From the NCBI RefSeq assembly GCF_008638345.1, contig NZ_VTVA01000003.1, forward strand, positions 95,007-159,006: a DNA stretch of 64,000 nucleotides, read 5' to 3'. Position numbers and translations under genes: made by a program. This DNA is from Pseudomonas saliphila. GTDB lineage: Bacteria; Pseudomonadota; Gammaproteobacteria; Pseudomonadales; Pseudomonadaceae. Under the pieces are notes generated by a model that was not told where the DNA came from, did no database searches, and saw only the letters and a program-made list of their open reading frames with translations. This document shows, piece after piece, positions 28,985 to 39,460 of this stretch (within the stretch, counting starts at the first letter, position 1; the number at the start of each line of letters is the position of its first letter).

Positions 28985-30022
28985 ATGCCGCAATCCTTGT
29001 CCGTCAATCGCCAGATACTGCTCGCCTCCCGCCCCGTCGGCGCGCCTACCGATGACAATTTCAGACTGGTGGAGACTCCGATTCCCAAGCCGGCACAGGG
29101 ACAGATGCTGCTACGTAACACCTGGATGTCACTCGACCCCTACATGCGCGGTCGCATGAGCGATGCCAAATCCTATTCCGAACCCACCGAAGTCGGCGCG
29201 GTCATGCCCTGCGGCGCGGTGAGCCGGGTGGTTGAATCCAATCTCGATGGCTATCAGCCGGGCGATCTGGTGATGGCCTACACCGCCGGTTGGCAGGATT
29301 ACACCATTTCCGACGGCTCCATGGTCTTCAAGCTCGACCCCAATATGGAACACCCCTCCCATGCGCTGGGTGTGCTGGGCATGCCCGGGTTCACCGGCTA
29401 TATGGGCCTGACCGATATTGGCCAGCCCAAAGCAGGCGAAACCGTAGTGGTGGCTGCCGCAACCGGGCCCGTTGGCGCGGTAGTCGGTCAGGTGGCCAAG
29501 TTGAAGGGGTGTCGGGTGGTAGGCATCGCCGGCGGCAAACAGAAGTGTGATTACGCCGTTAAGGAGCTTGGCTTCGACGCGTGTCTGGATCATCACCTGG
29601 ACAGTCTGGAAAGTGATCTGCAGCACGCCTGTCCGGACGGCATCGACATTTATTTCGAGAACGTCGGTGGCAAGGTGTTTGACGCGGTAATGCCGCTGCT
29701 CAATCCACACTCGCGTGTGCCCGTTTGCGGGCTGATCGCCCAGTACAATGCCACCTCACTGCCGGAAGGCCCTGACCGGCTCCCGCAGCTGATGCGGCTA
29801 TTGCTGAGCCAGCGTATCCGCATGCAGGCCTTTATCATCTTCGATAATTACGGCCCGCATTACCCCGAGTTCCTCAAGGTCATGACGCCCTGGGTCAAGG
29901 AGGGCAAGGTTAAGGTCAAGGAAGATGTGGTCGAAGGGCTCGAGAACGCGCCGCGCGCGTTCATCGGGCTGCTGGAAGGGAAGAACTTCGGCAAGCTGGT
30001 GGTCAAGATCGCTGACGTCTGA
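28985..30022 (+). CDS. NADP-dependent zinc-independent oxidoreductase (curcumin reductase type)
   Basis: 345 residues from MPQSLSVN (GGAG six bases upstream). It is of the medium-chain, zinc-free dehydrogenase type (MDR) like E. coli CurA/YncB: N-terminal NRQILLASRPVGAP, the LDPYMRGRM segment, and the NADPH site AATGPVGAVVGQVAKLKG. These enzymes reduce enone or alkenal double bonds with NADPH. No operon partner is apparent. Confidence 0.93.
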   Translation: MPQSLSVNRQILLASRPVGAPTDDNFRLVETPIPKPAQGQMLLRNTWMSLDPYMRGRMSDAKSYSEPTEVGAVMPCGAVSRVVESNLDGYQPGDLVMAYTAGWQDYTISDGSMVFKLDPNMEHPSHALGVLGMPGFTGYMGLTDIGQPKAGETVVVAAATGPVGAVVGQVAKLKGCRVVGIAGGKQKCDYAVKELGFDACLDHHLDSLESDLQHACPDGIDIYFENVGGKVFDAVMPLLNPHSRVPVCGLIAQYNATSLPEGPDRLPQLMRLLLSQRIRMQAFIIFDNYGPHYPEFLKVMTPWVKEGKVKVKEDVVEGLENAPRAFIGLLEGKNFGKLVVKIADV

Positions 30023-30070
30023 GCTCGCAACAGCTCGCTGTCGTAGATAACGGGTGGGACACAGGACGGA

Positions 30071-31591
30071 TCAGCCAGTTGCTTCCGTCCCCCGCCCTTG
30101 CGCCTGAAGGTATTCATCCAGACGCCGCTGCTGCGCTGCGCTCAGATGCAGCCCCAGCTTGGTCCGACGCCAAAGAATATCCTCGCTATTCACGGCCCAT
30201 TCCCGGCCGCATAAATAGCGCACCTCGCGCTCGGTCAGTCCGCCGCCAAAGTCCTCACCCAACTCCTCTGAACCACTGGCCTCGTCCAGGAACTCCCGAC
30301 ACAGCGTGCCGTAGCTGCGCACATACCGAGCGAGTTGCTGCTGGGGCAGCCAAGGGAACTGCGCCGCCAGTTCATCGTGCAATGCCGCCTGGGTATCAAA
30401 GTCCCCGCCGGGCAGTGCGTGCTCAGCCGTCCATGCGGGGCCGCCGTCGAGCCAGGGCTCGAGCTTCTCCAGAGCCGCTTCAGCCAGGCGCCTGTAAGTG
30501 GTCAGCTTGCCGCCGAACACGGACAACAGCGGCGGTTGCTTGTCAGGTGCCTCCACGGTAAGGGTGTAATCACGGGTCACGGCAGAGGGGTTGGCGTCTT
30601 CGTCATCCAGCAAGGGTCTGACGCCCGCGAACCGATGGTGGATATCCGCGCGGGTGAGCTGATGCTTGAAGTGGGCATTAACCACCTCAAGCAGGTATCG
30701 CTCCTCTTCCTCAGTCGGGCATATCTCCGCCGGGTCGCCCTGGTAATCGAGGTCCGTCGTGCCGATCAGCGAGAACTGCTGCTCATAGGGTATGACGAAC
30801 ACGATGCGCTGATCCTCGTTCTGCAGAATGTAAGCCTGGGTGCCCGTATACAGCCGGGGCACCACAATGTGGCTGCCCTGAACCAGCCGGACGCCATAGG
30901 GTGAACGACTCGAAACCACCTCTTCAATGACCCGTGCGGCCCAAGGGCCGGAGGCGTTCACCAGGGCTCTGGCTTGAATCAGTTCTCTGTCGCCCTCGGC
31001 ACTCTCCAGCTCCACCCGCCACAGCCCACCCTCGCGTTGCGCCCGGACGCAGCGCGTACGGGTACGAATGTCGGCGCCCAGTGCGCGGGCCTGCATGGCA
31101 TTGAGCACCACCAGTCGGGCGTCATCTGCCCAGCAATCGGAATACTCGAAGGCGTGGGTAAAGCGCGGTTGCAGCGGCCCCTGATCATCCAGTTGCAGCG
31201 CAGTGGAACCCGGCAGTGTCGTGCGCGCCCCGAGATGATCGTAGAGAAACAGCCCGGCCCTCAGCATCCAGCGCGGCCTGAGATGGCTCCTGTGAGGCAA
31301 AACGAAACGCAGCGGCCAGATGATGTGCGGCGCCTTGCGTAACAGCACCTCACGCTCGCCGAGCGCCTCATGCACCAGGCGAAACTCGAAATGTTCAAGA
31401 TAGCGCAAGCCGCCGTGAATCAGCTTGCTGCTGGCCGAGGAGGTGTGCGCTGCCAGATCATGCTGCTCGCACAGCAGGACAGAGAGCCCCCGGCCCGCGG
31501 CATCATTCGCGATGCCGACGCCGTTTATCCCCCCACCGATGACCAGCATATCGAACGGACCCTTGCGGCTCACCGACTGGGCACTTTTCAT
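30071..31591 (-). CDS. glpD: Aerobic glycerol-3-phosphate dehydrogenase
   Basis: About 506 residues from the ATG at 31591 (GGGAG just upstream; a GTG eight codons earlier is possible). The FAD-binding GGGINGVGIANDAAGRG lies near the start, and SSKLIHGGLRYLE follows. It oxidises glycerol 3-phosphate to dihydroxyacetone phosphate and feeds the quinone pool. It is transcribed toward curA-type gene, opposite to ybaK and glpK; the usual GlpF and GlpR genes are not in this window. Confidence 0.97.
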   Translation of the reverse strand: MKSAQSVSRKGPFDMLVIGGGINGVGIANDAAGRGLSVLLCEQHDLAAHTSSASSKLIHGGLRYLEHFEFRLVHEALGEREVLLRKAPHIIWPLRFVLPHRSHLRPRWMLRAGLFLYDHLGARTTLPGSTALQLDDQGPLQPRFTHAFEYSDCWADDARLVVLNAMQARALGADIRTRTRCVRAQREGGLWRVELESAEGDRELIQARALVNASGPWAARVIEEVVSSRSPYGVRLVQGSHIVVPRLYTGTQAYILQNEDQRIVFVIPYEQQFSLIGTTDLDYQGDPAEICPTEEEERYLLEVVNAHFKHQLTRADIHHRFAGVRPLLDDEDANPSAVTRDYTLTVEAPDKQPPLLSVFGGKLTTYRRLAEAALEKLEPWLDGGPAWTAEHALPGGDFDTQAALHDELAAQFPWLPQQQLARYVRSYGTLCREFLDEASGSEELGEDFGGGLTEREVRYLCGREWAVNSEDILWRRTKLGLHLSAAQQRRLDEYLQAQGRGTEATG

Positions 31592-31702
31592 TTCTCCCGG
31601 ATGCGCTTGCAGCACTCGCCCTACTCCACTGACCTGTCTGACTTGATTAGAGCATACAACCGCGGCCAGAATCGCTTACAAATCCAACGCGGAAACCGCT
31701 GC

Positions 31703-32170
31703 ATGACACCCGCTACCAAACAACTCGACAAAGCCAAAGTAGCCTACCGGCTGCACCGTTACGATCACGACCCACAGGCCGAATCCTACGGCACCGAAGC
31801 CGCCGAGCGGCTCGCGCTCGAGCCCGGCCAGGTATTCAAGACCTTGCTGGCCGCCACGGAGGTCGGTGAGCTGCTGGTCGCCATAGTGCCGGTAGATCAC
31901 ATGCTGGATCTGAAAGAGCTGGCTCAGGCGGCACGCACGAAAAAAGTCGTCATGGCTGATCCGGCGGCGGCGCAGCGCAGTACCGGCTATCTTGTTGGGG
32001 GTATCAGTCCGATCGGTCAGAAAAAGCGCCTGCGCACCTTTATCGATGCCAGCGCAGAGGCATGGCCACAGATATTCGTCAGCGGAGGCCGCCGGGGGCT
32101 GGAGATCGAGCTGACTCCGACCGATCTCGCCAGCCAGACAGGGGGTCAGTTCGCCCCGATTGCACGCTAG
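31703..32170 (+). CDS. ybaK: YbaK-type aminoacyl-tRNA deacylase
   Basis: 155 residues. The YbaK/EbsC fold is shown by TEAAERLALEPGQVFKTLL, the VPVDHMLDLKEL segment, and GGISPIGQKKRL with the lysines that contact tRNA. It hydrolyses mis-charged Cys-tRNA-Pro in trans, keeping translation accurate. A GGAAA precedes the ATG. It ends at a perfect 14-bp hairpin that separates it from glpK. Confidence 0.92.
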   Translation: MTPATKQLDKAKVAYRLHRYDHDPQAESYGTEAAERLALEPGQVFKTLLAATEVGELLVAIVPVDHMLDLKELAQAARTKKVVMADPAAAQRSTGYLVGGISPIGQKKRLRTFIDASAEAWPQIFVSGGRRGLEIELTPTDLASQTGGQFAPIAR

Positions 32171-32220
32171 GGTCTGTTGCCCCGTCCCTACGGGTTGCGA
32201 TGAATCGGCAACAGACCCTA
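32168..32220 (+). repeat. Perfect 14-bp inverted repeat over the ybaK stop codon
   Basis: TAGGGTCTGTTGCC (32168-32181) and its exact complement (32207-32220) enclose a smaller hairpin CCCGT/ACGGG. The ybaK TAG is the first three bases of the stem. It fills most of the 71-base gap before glpK and may act as an attenuator or RNA stabiliser. No T-run follows. Confidence 0.55.
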
Positions 32221-32241
32221 ACCACTTGAGGATGTACATCC

Positions 32242-33729
32242 ATGGGCCATCACATACTCGCAATTGACCAAGGCACCACAAGTAGCCGGGCAATCATTTT
32301 CAACGACGAAGCGCAGCCAATCGCGACAGCGCAACAGGAATTCCCGCAATATTTTCCTCAGGATGGCTGGGTCGAGCATGATGGCGAAGAGATCTGGCAG
32401 AGCATCCTGGAGGTGTGTCGCGAGGCGCTGAAGTCAGCGCTGCTCGAGGCAGAGGATATTAGCGCTATCGGCATCACCAATCAGCGCGAGACCACCCTAT
32501 TGTGGGACGCCGAAACGGGTGAACTGCTGCACAACGCCATTGTCTGGCAGGACCGCCGGACTGCGGCTTACTGCGCGGAGCTGCAGGCCGCCGGCCACGA
32601 ACCCATGGTGACCGAACGCACCGGCCTGCTGATCGATCCGTATTTCTCCGGTACCAAGCTCAGTTGGATGCTGGACAATATCGAAGGCGCCCGCGAGCGC
32701 GCCCAGCAAGGCACGCTGCGCTTCGGCACGGTGGACTGCTTCCTGTTGTGGCGGCTCACCGGCGGACGGGTACATCGTACCGATGCCACCAATGCCTCAC
32801 GCACGCTGCTGCTCAACATTCATACTCAGCAGTGGGATGAGCAGATGCTCGAGCTGCTGGATATACCCCAAAGTCTACTGCCGGAAATCATGGACAACGC
32901 GGCCGACTTTGGCGTGACCGATCCGGATGTACTGGGCGCAGCTATTCCCGTGGCTGCCATGGCAGGCGACCAGCAGGCAGCGCTCTTCGGGCAGGTATGC
33001 TTCGAGCCGGGCATGGTCAAGAGCACCTACGGCACCGGCTGTTTCATGATCATGAATACCGGCACCACCCCTGTCAGCTCCAAAAATCGGCTGCTGACGA
33101 CCGTCGCGTACCGGCTCGACGGCGAGACCACCTACGCGCTCGAGGGCAGCATATTTGTAGCGGGCGCGGCCATCCAGTGGCTACGCGACGGCCTCAAACT
33201 GATCCAGCACGCTGGCGAAACCGAAGCCCTGGCCAGGCAGACCGGCGACCAGTGCGGCGTATACCTGGTGCCCGCCTTTACCGGCCTCGGTGCGCCCTAC
33301 TGGGATCCCAAGGCGCGCGGCGCCATATTCGGTCTGACCCGCGACACCGGCATCGCTGAAATTGTCACCGCCGGGTTGCAGTCAGTCTGCTTTCAGTCCC
33401 GCGATCTGCTGGATGCCATGCTCAGAGACAGCAACCAGAGCATTTCCACACTGCGTGTCGATGGCGGGATGGTGGTGAACAACTGGGTCGTGCAGGCGCT
33501 CGCCAACATACTCGGGGTCGCCGTCGACCGCCCACAAATCACCGAGACCACGGCGCTTGGGGTTGCCTATCTGGCGGGGCTGCATACGGGGGTGTTTCGT
33601 GACCTGGAAGCGCTCACCGAGCGCTGGAGCTGCGAGCGGACGTTTGCCGCCGCTATGCCAGAAGCAAAGCGTGAGGAGCTCTATAAAGGTTGGCTGGACG
33701 CAGTGAGTCGCGTCAGAGGGAGTAGTTGA
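32242..33729 (+). CDS. glpK: Glycerol kinase
   Basis: 495 residues, full length. FGGY-family kinase: [11 protein letters not shown] at the start, [21 protein letters not shown] and the C-terminal DGGMVVNNW. It phosphorylates glycerol with ATP to glycerol 3-phosphate, the substrate of GlpD. GAGG lies about ten bases upstream. No glpF facilitator or glpR adjoins it. Confidence 0.97.
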   Translation: MGHHILAIDQGTTSSRAIIFNDEAQPIATAQQEFPQYFPQDGWVEHDGEEIWQSILEVCREALKSALLEAEDISAIGITNQRETTLLWDAETGELLHNAIVWQDRRTAAYCAELQAAGHEPMVTERTGLLIDPYFSGTKLSWMLDNIEGARERAQQGTLRFGTVDCFLLWRLTGGRVHRTDATNASRTLLLNIHTQQWDEQMLELLDIPQSLLPEIMDNAADFGVTDPDVLGAAIPVAAMAGDQQAALFGQVCFEPGMVKSTYGTGCFMIMNTGTTPVSSKNRLLTTVAYRLDGETTYALEGSIFVAGAAIQWLRDGLKLIQHAGETEALARQTGDQCGVYLVPAFTGLGAPYWDPKARGAIFGLTRDTGIAEIVTAGLQSVCFQSRDLLDAMLRDSNQSISTLRVDGGMVVNNWVVQALANILGVAVDRPQITETTALGVAYLAGLHTGVFRDLEALTERWSCERTFAAAMPEAKREELYKGWLDAVSRVRGSS

Positions 33730-33741
33730 GGGTGCGGTGAC

Positions 33742-33769
33742 AAAAAAAGCGGCTCCCTTCCGAGCCGCT
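33742..33769 (-). terminator. Intrinsic terminator after nirS
   Basis: On the minus strand AGCGGCTC pairs with GAGCCGCT around a six-base loop, followed by seven T residues. It is the terminator of the TonB receptor-nirS unit, about 50 bases past the nirS stop. Confidence 0.88.
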
Positions 33770-33786
33770 GCATGGCGCGCAATATA

Positions 33787-33809
33787 CGCGGAGGCGTAAC
33801 GCCTCCGCG
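33787..33809. terminator. Second hairpin between glpK and nirS
   Basis: CGCGGAGGCG and its complement (10 bp, loop TAA) follow the nirS stop before the T-run terminator. It may strengthen transcription arrest or shield the nirS messenger end. Confidence 0.55.
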
Positions 33810-33820
33810 CATGGGCTCAC

Positions 33821-35581
<1,761 letters not shown>

Positions 35582-35606
35582 CTACGACTGCTGCCGTGTT
35601 ATTCGC

Positions 35607-37652
35607 TCAGAATTGGAAAGTTGCTTCCAGATCTGCGTAGCGCTGCGCGCCGGGAATTTCATCCAGCGGTCGATACTCCCGGTTTAGCAGATTGCCCAGC
35701 AACAGGCTAACGCTGACCCGCTCCTGATAATCAATTTTCCAGTTCAGGTTAAGCGTTGCGAAGCCGCCCGCCTGATCGGTTATCTGTCCGAGGTTATCCT
35801 CACGCTTTGCCCCTTCGGCGGCCCGCATATACAGGTCCACCTCACTGAACAGGCCAGCGTTGAGCGTCGAAAAATGTCGCAGACCCAGGGTGCCGCTGGC
35901 TTCAGGCAGACCACTGTGGCGCGTTGAGCTGTGATTCCCGAAACGGAACGTCCGGCGTGTCAGGTTGATGGAGGCATGGGGCTTCACCGGCAGCTCTCCA
36001 CGCCATTCCAGGGCCACTTCCAGACCGTGGGTACGGGCCTCATCAACGTTCACGTATTGCCACTGTCGCAGGCGCGAGGAACTCGGCGGCAAGAAACCCT
36101 CCGGCGTAGCCGATAACAGGCTACGGTCGATATAGTCCTTGGCATCCGTGCGGTACAGCGCGACGTCCAGCGAGGCCAACGCCGACTCATGGCGCACGCC
36201 CAGTTCGACGGTACGCGCCAGTTCTGGTTTGAGCTCAGCGTTACCGTAGTGCACCTCGCTGCCACCGGTAGCGACCGAGAAGAGCTGGGTCAGCGTCGGA
36301 TAGGAGTAGCCACCGGCGAAGGTTCCGCGCACCGACCAGTTGCTGTCCAGCTGATGCACCAGGCCGAGCGAACCCAGCCAGCGCTCATCCCGGCTGTCTG
36401 TTTCGCTGCGGTCGGTACTGCGATTGAGGTCCGACTCGACCACGTAATACCGCCCGCCCAGATGGCCGATCCAGTCCGGCGCGAACTGCCAGCGCTGCTG
36501 CACAAACGCCGAAAACGTGTTTTGCTCCGCGTCCTGCACAGAGCTGCGCGACGTGTTTCTCGGAGGTCCAAAAGGCGGCGATACGGTGGTTGCCGTCTGT
36601 TTGTCTGCATTGAGCTGATCCTGCATGTATTCAACGCCAGCCAGAGTCGGCTGATTAGCAAACAGGTCCATCTCGGCTTTCAGCGCCAGCCCGCGGGTGC
36701 GCAGATCGTCTACTGCCACGTTGTCTACTGCGATTGAGGGAAAGCCACTGACCTCCACACTGTTGGTGAAAGTACGGTCAACCTGACGATGAAATCCATC
36801 AAGCGACAGTCGAGTGAGCCAATCCGTTACCGCCTCGGCCTGATAGAAGAATGCATAGCGGGTCTGATCGCGCTGCGGAAACTCCAGGGTCAAGCGCTCG
36901 CCAGGAACTGGATCAATCCAGGTATTGGCCGCGAGATTGAACTGCTCCGCCTTCAGCACCAACTGTTGATTAGCCCAGCGGTAGCCCAGATGAGCGCTGA
37001 CGGATTCATTGTCGTAATCGGAATGATCCAGGGTGCCGTCCGGCGTACGCCGATCGCCATGCTCGCTACGCGACAGAGCAAGCCTGTAATCGAAGCCGTT
37101 CATGCTTCCCCCGAGACCGGCGGAGCTTCTGTAGCCCTGGGTCGCCGAGTAATAGCCAGCACCCGCGTGGCCCTCCAGAGGCTTGTCACCGCCGCCCCGG
37201 GTGATGATGTTTACTACGCCGCCAATGGCATTCGAGCCATTGATCACGGATGACGGCCCGCGGATGACCTCGATCCTGTCGATCATTGCTGGATCAATAA
37301 GCAATGGCGTGCCATAGGTGGAATGATCAGTGAGAGCCTGTCCGTCAATCTGGATAGCGACCCGCCGGCTGCTCTCACCGCGGATGGAGATACGCTTCAT
37401 ACCGGGGGTGTCGGAATCAGCCAGCGTGACGCCAGGGATATCGCGGAACAACTCCGCAGCATCAGCCACAGGCTCACGTTCGATATCATAGCGGTCAAGC
37501 CGCGTGACACTCGCCGGGCTCAGCAGCAACGACTCACGCATGCCGGTGGCGGTAATGATGCTGGGCTCAAGCTCCAAAGCCTGCTCAGCAAAAACGCCAG
37601 GCGTAGCAAGCAGCGCAGAGACTGTTGCCAATAATGCTGGTCGTTTATTCAT
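35607..37652 (-). CDS. TonB-dependent outer membrane receptor
   Basis: 681 residues from MNKRPALL (GGAG six bases upstream). A signal peptide (about 1-22) is followed by a TonB-box-like stretch (SIITATG), a plug domain (about 35-145: LFRDIPGVTLAD, IRGESSRRVAIQIDG, IEVIRGPSSVINGSNAIGG) and a 22-strand barrel ending in FQF. The SYPTLTQLF...GNAELKPE pair with a histidine between resembles the FRAP/NPNL part of heme receptors, so heme or a related tetrapyrrole is a candidate ligand. Another ligand such as a copper chelate cannot be excluded. It lies 70 bases upstream of nirS, same direction. Confidence 0.9.
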   Translation of the reverse strand: MNKRPALLATVSALLATPGVFAEQALELEPSIITATGMRESLLLSPASVTRLDRYDIEREPVADAAELFRDIPGVTLADSDTPGMKRISIRGESSRRVAIQIDGQALTDHSTYGTPLLIDPAMIDRIEVIRGPSSVINGSNAIGGVVNIITRGGGDKPLEGHAGAGYYSATQGYRSSAGLGGSMNGFDYRLALSRSEHGDRRTPDGTLDHSDYDNESVSAHLGYRWANQQLVLKAEQFNLAANTWIDPVPGERLTLEFPQRDQTRYAFFYQAEAVTDWLTRLSLDGFHRQVDRTFTNSVEVSGFPSIAVDNVAVDDLRTRGLALKAEMDLFANQPTLAGVEYMQDQLNADKQTATTVSPPFGPPRNTSRSSVQDAEQNTFSAFVQQRWQFAPDWIGHLGGRYYVVESDLNRSTDRSETDSRDERWLGSLGLVHQLDSNWSVRGTFAGGYSYPTLTQLFSVATGGSEVHYGNAELKPELARTVELGVRHESALASLDVALYRTDAKDYIDRSLLSATPEGFLPPSSSRLRQWQYVNVDEARTHGLEVALEWRGELPVKPHASINLTRRTFRFGNHSSTRHSGLPEASGTLGLRHFSTLNAGLFSEVDLYMRAAEGAKREDNLGQITDQAGGFATLNLNWKIDYQERVSVSLLLGNLLNREYRPLDEIPGAQRYADLEATFQF

Positions 37653-37684
37653 CAACCACTCCATCGGTGTACTTTATGACTGAC

Positions 37685-37725
37685 AGTATGGTCAATCAGG
37701 AGTAGGACATCTTGATCACGGTCAA
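37685..37725 (-). promoter_or_regulatory. Anr/Dnr box and -10 element of the TonB receptor-nirS unit
   Basis: TTGATCACGGTCAA (37712-37725; on the minus strand TTGACCGTGATCAA) matches TTGAT-N4-ATCAA at nine of ten positions. A CATACT -10-like hexamer on the minus strand (37685-37690) puts the start of transcription near 37678, and the box centre about 41 bases upstream, as in class II FNR promoters. The receptor ATG is 26 bases further on. Confidence 0.8.
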
Positions 37726-37864
37726 GACTTTGTGCGACATGCTGACGCAGCGTTATCAGAGCAGCGCGACGCTGATCAATATTGAACTCGACCTCAACGG
37801 ATGTGTCTGTTCCGGTACTTTCAACCTCCAAGCCTAGTCAACAAAACCAATAACGGGACGGTAG

Positions 37865-38218
37865 ATGCTTACTTTTATCGCCGCAGTGTCCTTTTTTGTT
37901 CTCGCCAGCGAAACCTATCTCAAGAACCATCGATTCGCCTTGATACCCCACGCGCGGCTGGGCGAGTGGCGATCTGTATGTTGCGTGCTAGGGGGGTTCC
38001 TCGCTCCTGCTGCCGCAGTGGGCATGATCATATGGGGGTTCTATCGATGCAGGTGGTGGCTACCAGTTGCCGCCATGCTCTTCGGCTCACTGGTGCTGTG
38101 CGTGATTTTTCGCAAGAGAATGATCGCCTCACCCGTCTGTACCATGCTCTGCGCCTCGGCGTTCGGATCCGCCTGCGCTGGCTATGTCCTGACGCTGTCG
38201 CGTGACCTCGCTTCCTGA
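37865..38218 (+). CDS. Small multi-helix membrane protein, unknown
   Basis: 117 residues with about four transmembrane helices (1-16, 45-60, 64-82 and 95-112). It has several cysteines and basic residues at helix ends. I recognise no family; its size and pattern fit DUF1304-like small inner-membrane proteins only loosely. It lies on the far side of the Anr box from the TonB receptor gene and is divergent from it, so it could be co-regulated. Start ATG has only a weak upstream site. Confidence 0.55.
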   Translation: MLTFIAAVSFFVLASETYLKNHRFALIPHARLGEWRSVCCVLGGFLAPAAAVGMIIWGFYRCRWWLPVAAMLFGSLVLCVIFRKRMIASPVCTMLCASAFGSACAGYVLTLSRDLAS

Positions 38219-38369
38219 TCCCTTGCGGGTCAGACGAATGCTTTTAAAAAAGACACGCAAAGCAACTTGAGCGCGGAAACCGGGTCTCACGTACAACGCC
38301 AAATCCATACCGGTGCGCCACTTGGCGAGTACCCGGGATTACGTGAGCTGCTACAAGAGGAAGATACCT

Positions 38370-39386
38370 ATGAGGTCATCGACGACCATCCAATTGCAGA
38401 TCGGCAATGCTATTCCGCCAGGTAACGAGAAGGAGACCGGCGAGATCATTGAGCTCTGGCACCACGCCAATACCTTCTTCAATGATCGGCCTTTTACTGC
38501 CCAGGGCCAACTCAACGGCGCTGCGGACTCCTACCATATCAGCCTGGACGCCGGAGACCTGATCGCTGCGATGGAGAGCGCCAGAAACCAATCCGGCTCG
38601 TTCTCGAAGCACCAGCTGGCGCATGTGGAGGATCCGGGCAAAGCCACCACTGCGGGCTTCTCAATTGTCGTTTCTTCAGATAGTCATACCACTACTGAGG
38701 AAGAGAGCTACCAGGTGGCGACCATTTTCATCCAGCAGCTGGTAATGGCGATCAACCTGCTCAGACCCGGGGCGTTGCAGATTCTGGATAGCCGATTTAC
38801 TGGCGAAGGCGCCCACAAGTATGAGGCGCAGAACTATGATTCCAGACTCTACTACGGCGCCCTGAAAGCCTCGCAGGATAATCAATGGCCGCCACTCAAA
38901 ACGCTTTCCCTCGAAGAGGTGTGGTCCTGGCTGGAAGACACTGAAAGCAGCCGGACCGACACTGCACTGAAGAGCATCAACAAGGTATTGTTCACTCTGC
39001 TGAAAGTGGCCCAGCAGCGCCATGAATACAGCGCCAGAACAGCGCTGCTGGTGATGTATCAACTGGAAATAATGCTCGAATGCCGGCAGATCAACTCGCT
39101 GTCGGACCTACGCAACCGTATTGCGCTGATTTTTGAAAACTTTCCGGGTTCTGCTAACTGGCTCTCGGAGTTGCATGAGGCTCGCAACGGTCTCGTCATG
39201 GCCAGCGTGCCGGTGCACCGCCCGCCCCTGATCTGCCACACCACGGGAAATGCCCTTCGCAAACAGTCAGGGCAGCATTGCGCCGCTGTCGAATCGGGTA
39301 CGGCTCTTGTGCTGGCTCTGCTCCATGACCTGATTGCCGAGAAAGCACAACGCTACCGGTTTTCAGAAACCATGGTCCGAGACTGA
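38370..39386 (+). CDS. Unknown protein with a degenerate HEPN-like C-terminus
   Basis: 338 residues (start MRSSTTIQL, AGAGG nine bases upstream), cytosolic. The N-terminal 200 residues have alternating beta-type segments and no recognised motif. The C-terminal part (about 215-330) is helical with LHEARNGLVMAS, reminiscent of the RN-x3-H signature of HEPN/ApeA proteins, but the histidine is missing. It may be an inactive relative. It is the first gene of the accessory block and its stop abuts a (TTGAA)5 repeat. Confidence 0.55.
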   Translation: MRSSTTIQLQIGNAIPPGNEKETGEIIELWHHANTFFNDRPFTAQGQLNGAADSYHISLDAGDLIAAMESARNQSGSFSKHQLAHVEDPGKATTAGFSIVVSSDSHTTTEEESYQVATIFIQQLVMAINLLRPGALQILDSRFTGEGAHKYEAQNYDSRLYYGALKASQDNQWPPLKTLSLEEVWSWLEDTESSRTDTALKSINKVLFTLLKVAQQRHEYSARTALLVMYQLEIMLECRQINSLSDLRNRIALIFENFPGSANWLSELHEARNGLVMASVPVHRPPLICHTTGNALRKQSGQHCAAVESGTALVLALLHDLIAEKAQRYRFSETMVRD

Positions 39387-39387
39387 G

Positions 39388-39412
39388 TTGAATTGAATTG
39401 AATTGAATTGAA
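39388..39412. repeat. Pentanucleotide microsatellite (TTGAA)5
   Basis: Five perfect TTGAA units start two bases after the stop of the preceding gene and end 48 bases before the pfkB ATG. TTGAAT resembles a -35 hexamer, so changes in copy number could alter promoter spacing. Confidence 0.85.
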
Positions 39413-39460
39413 AAGCCTATTGGTGGATCCAGCTGTTCCAGACATGTGGAGCAATGAGAT

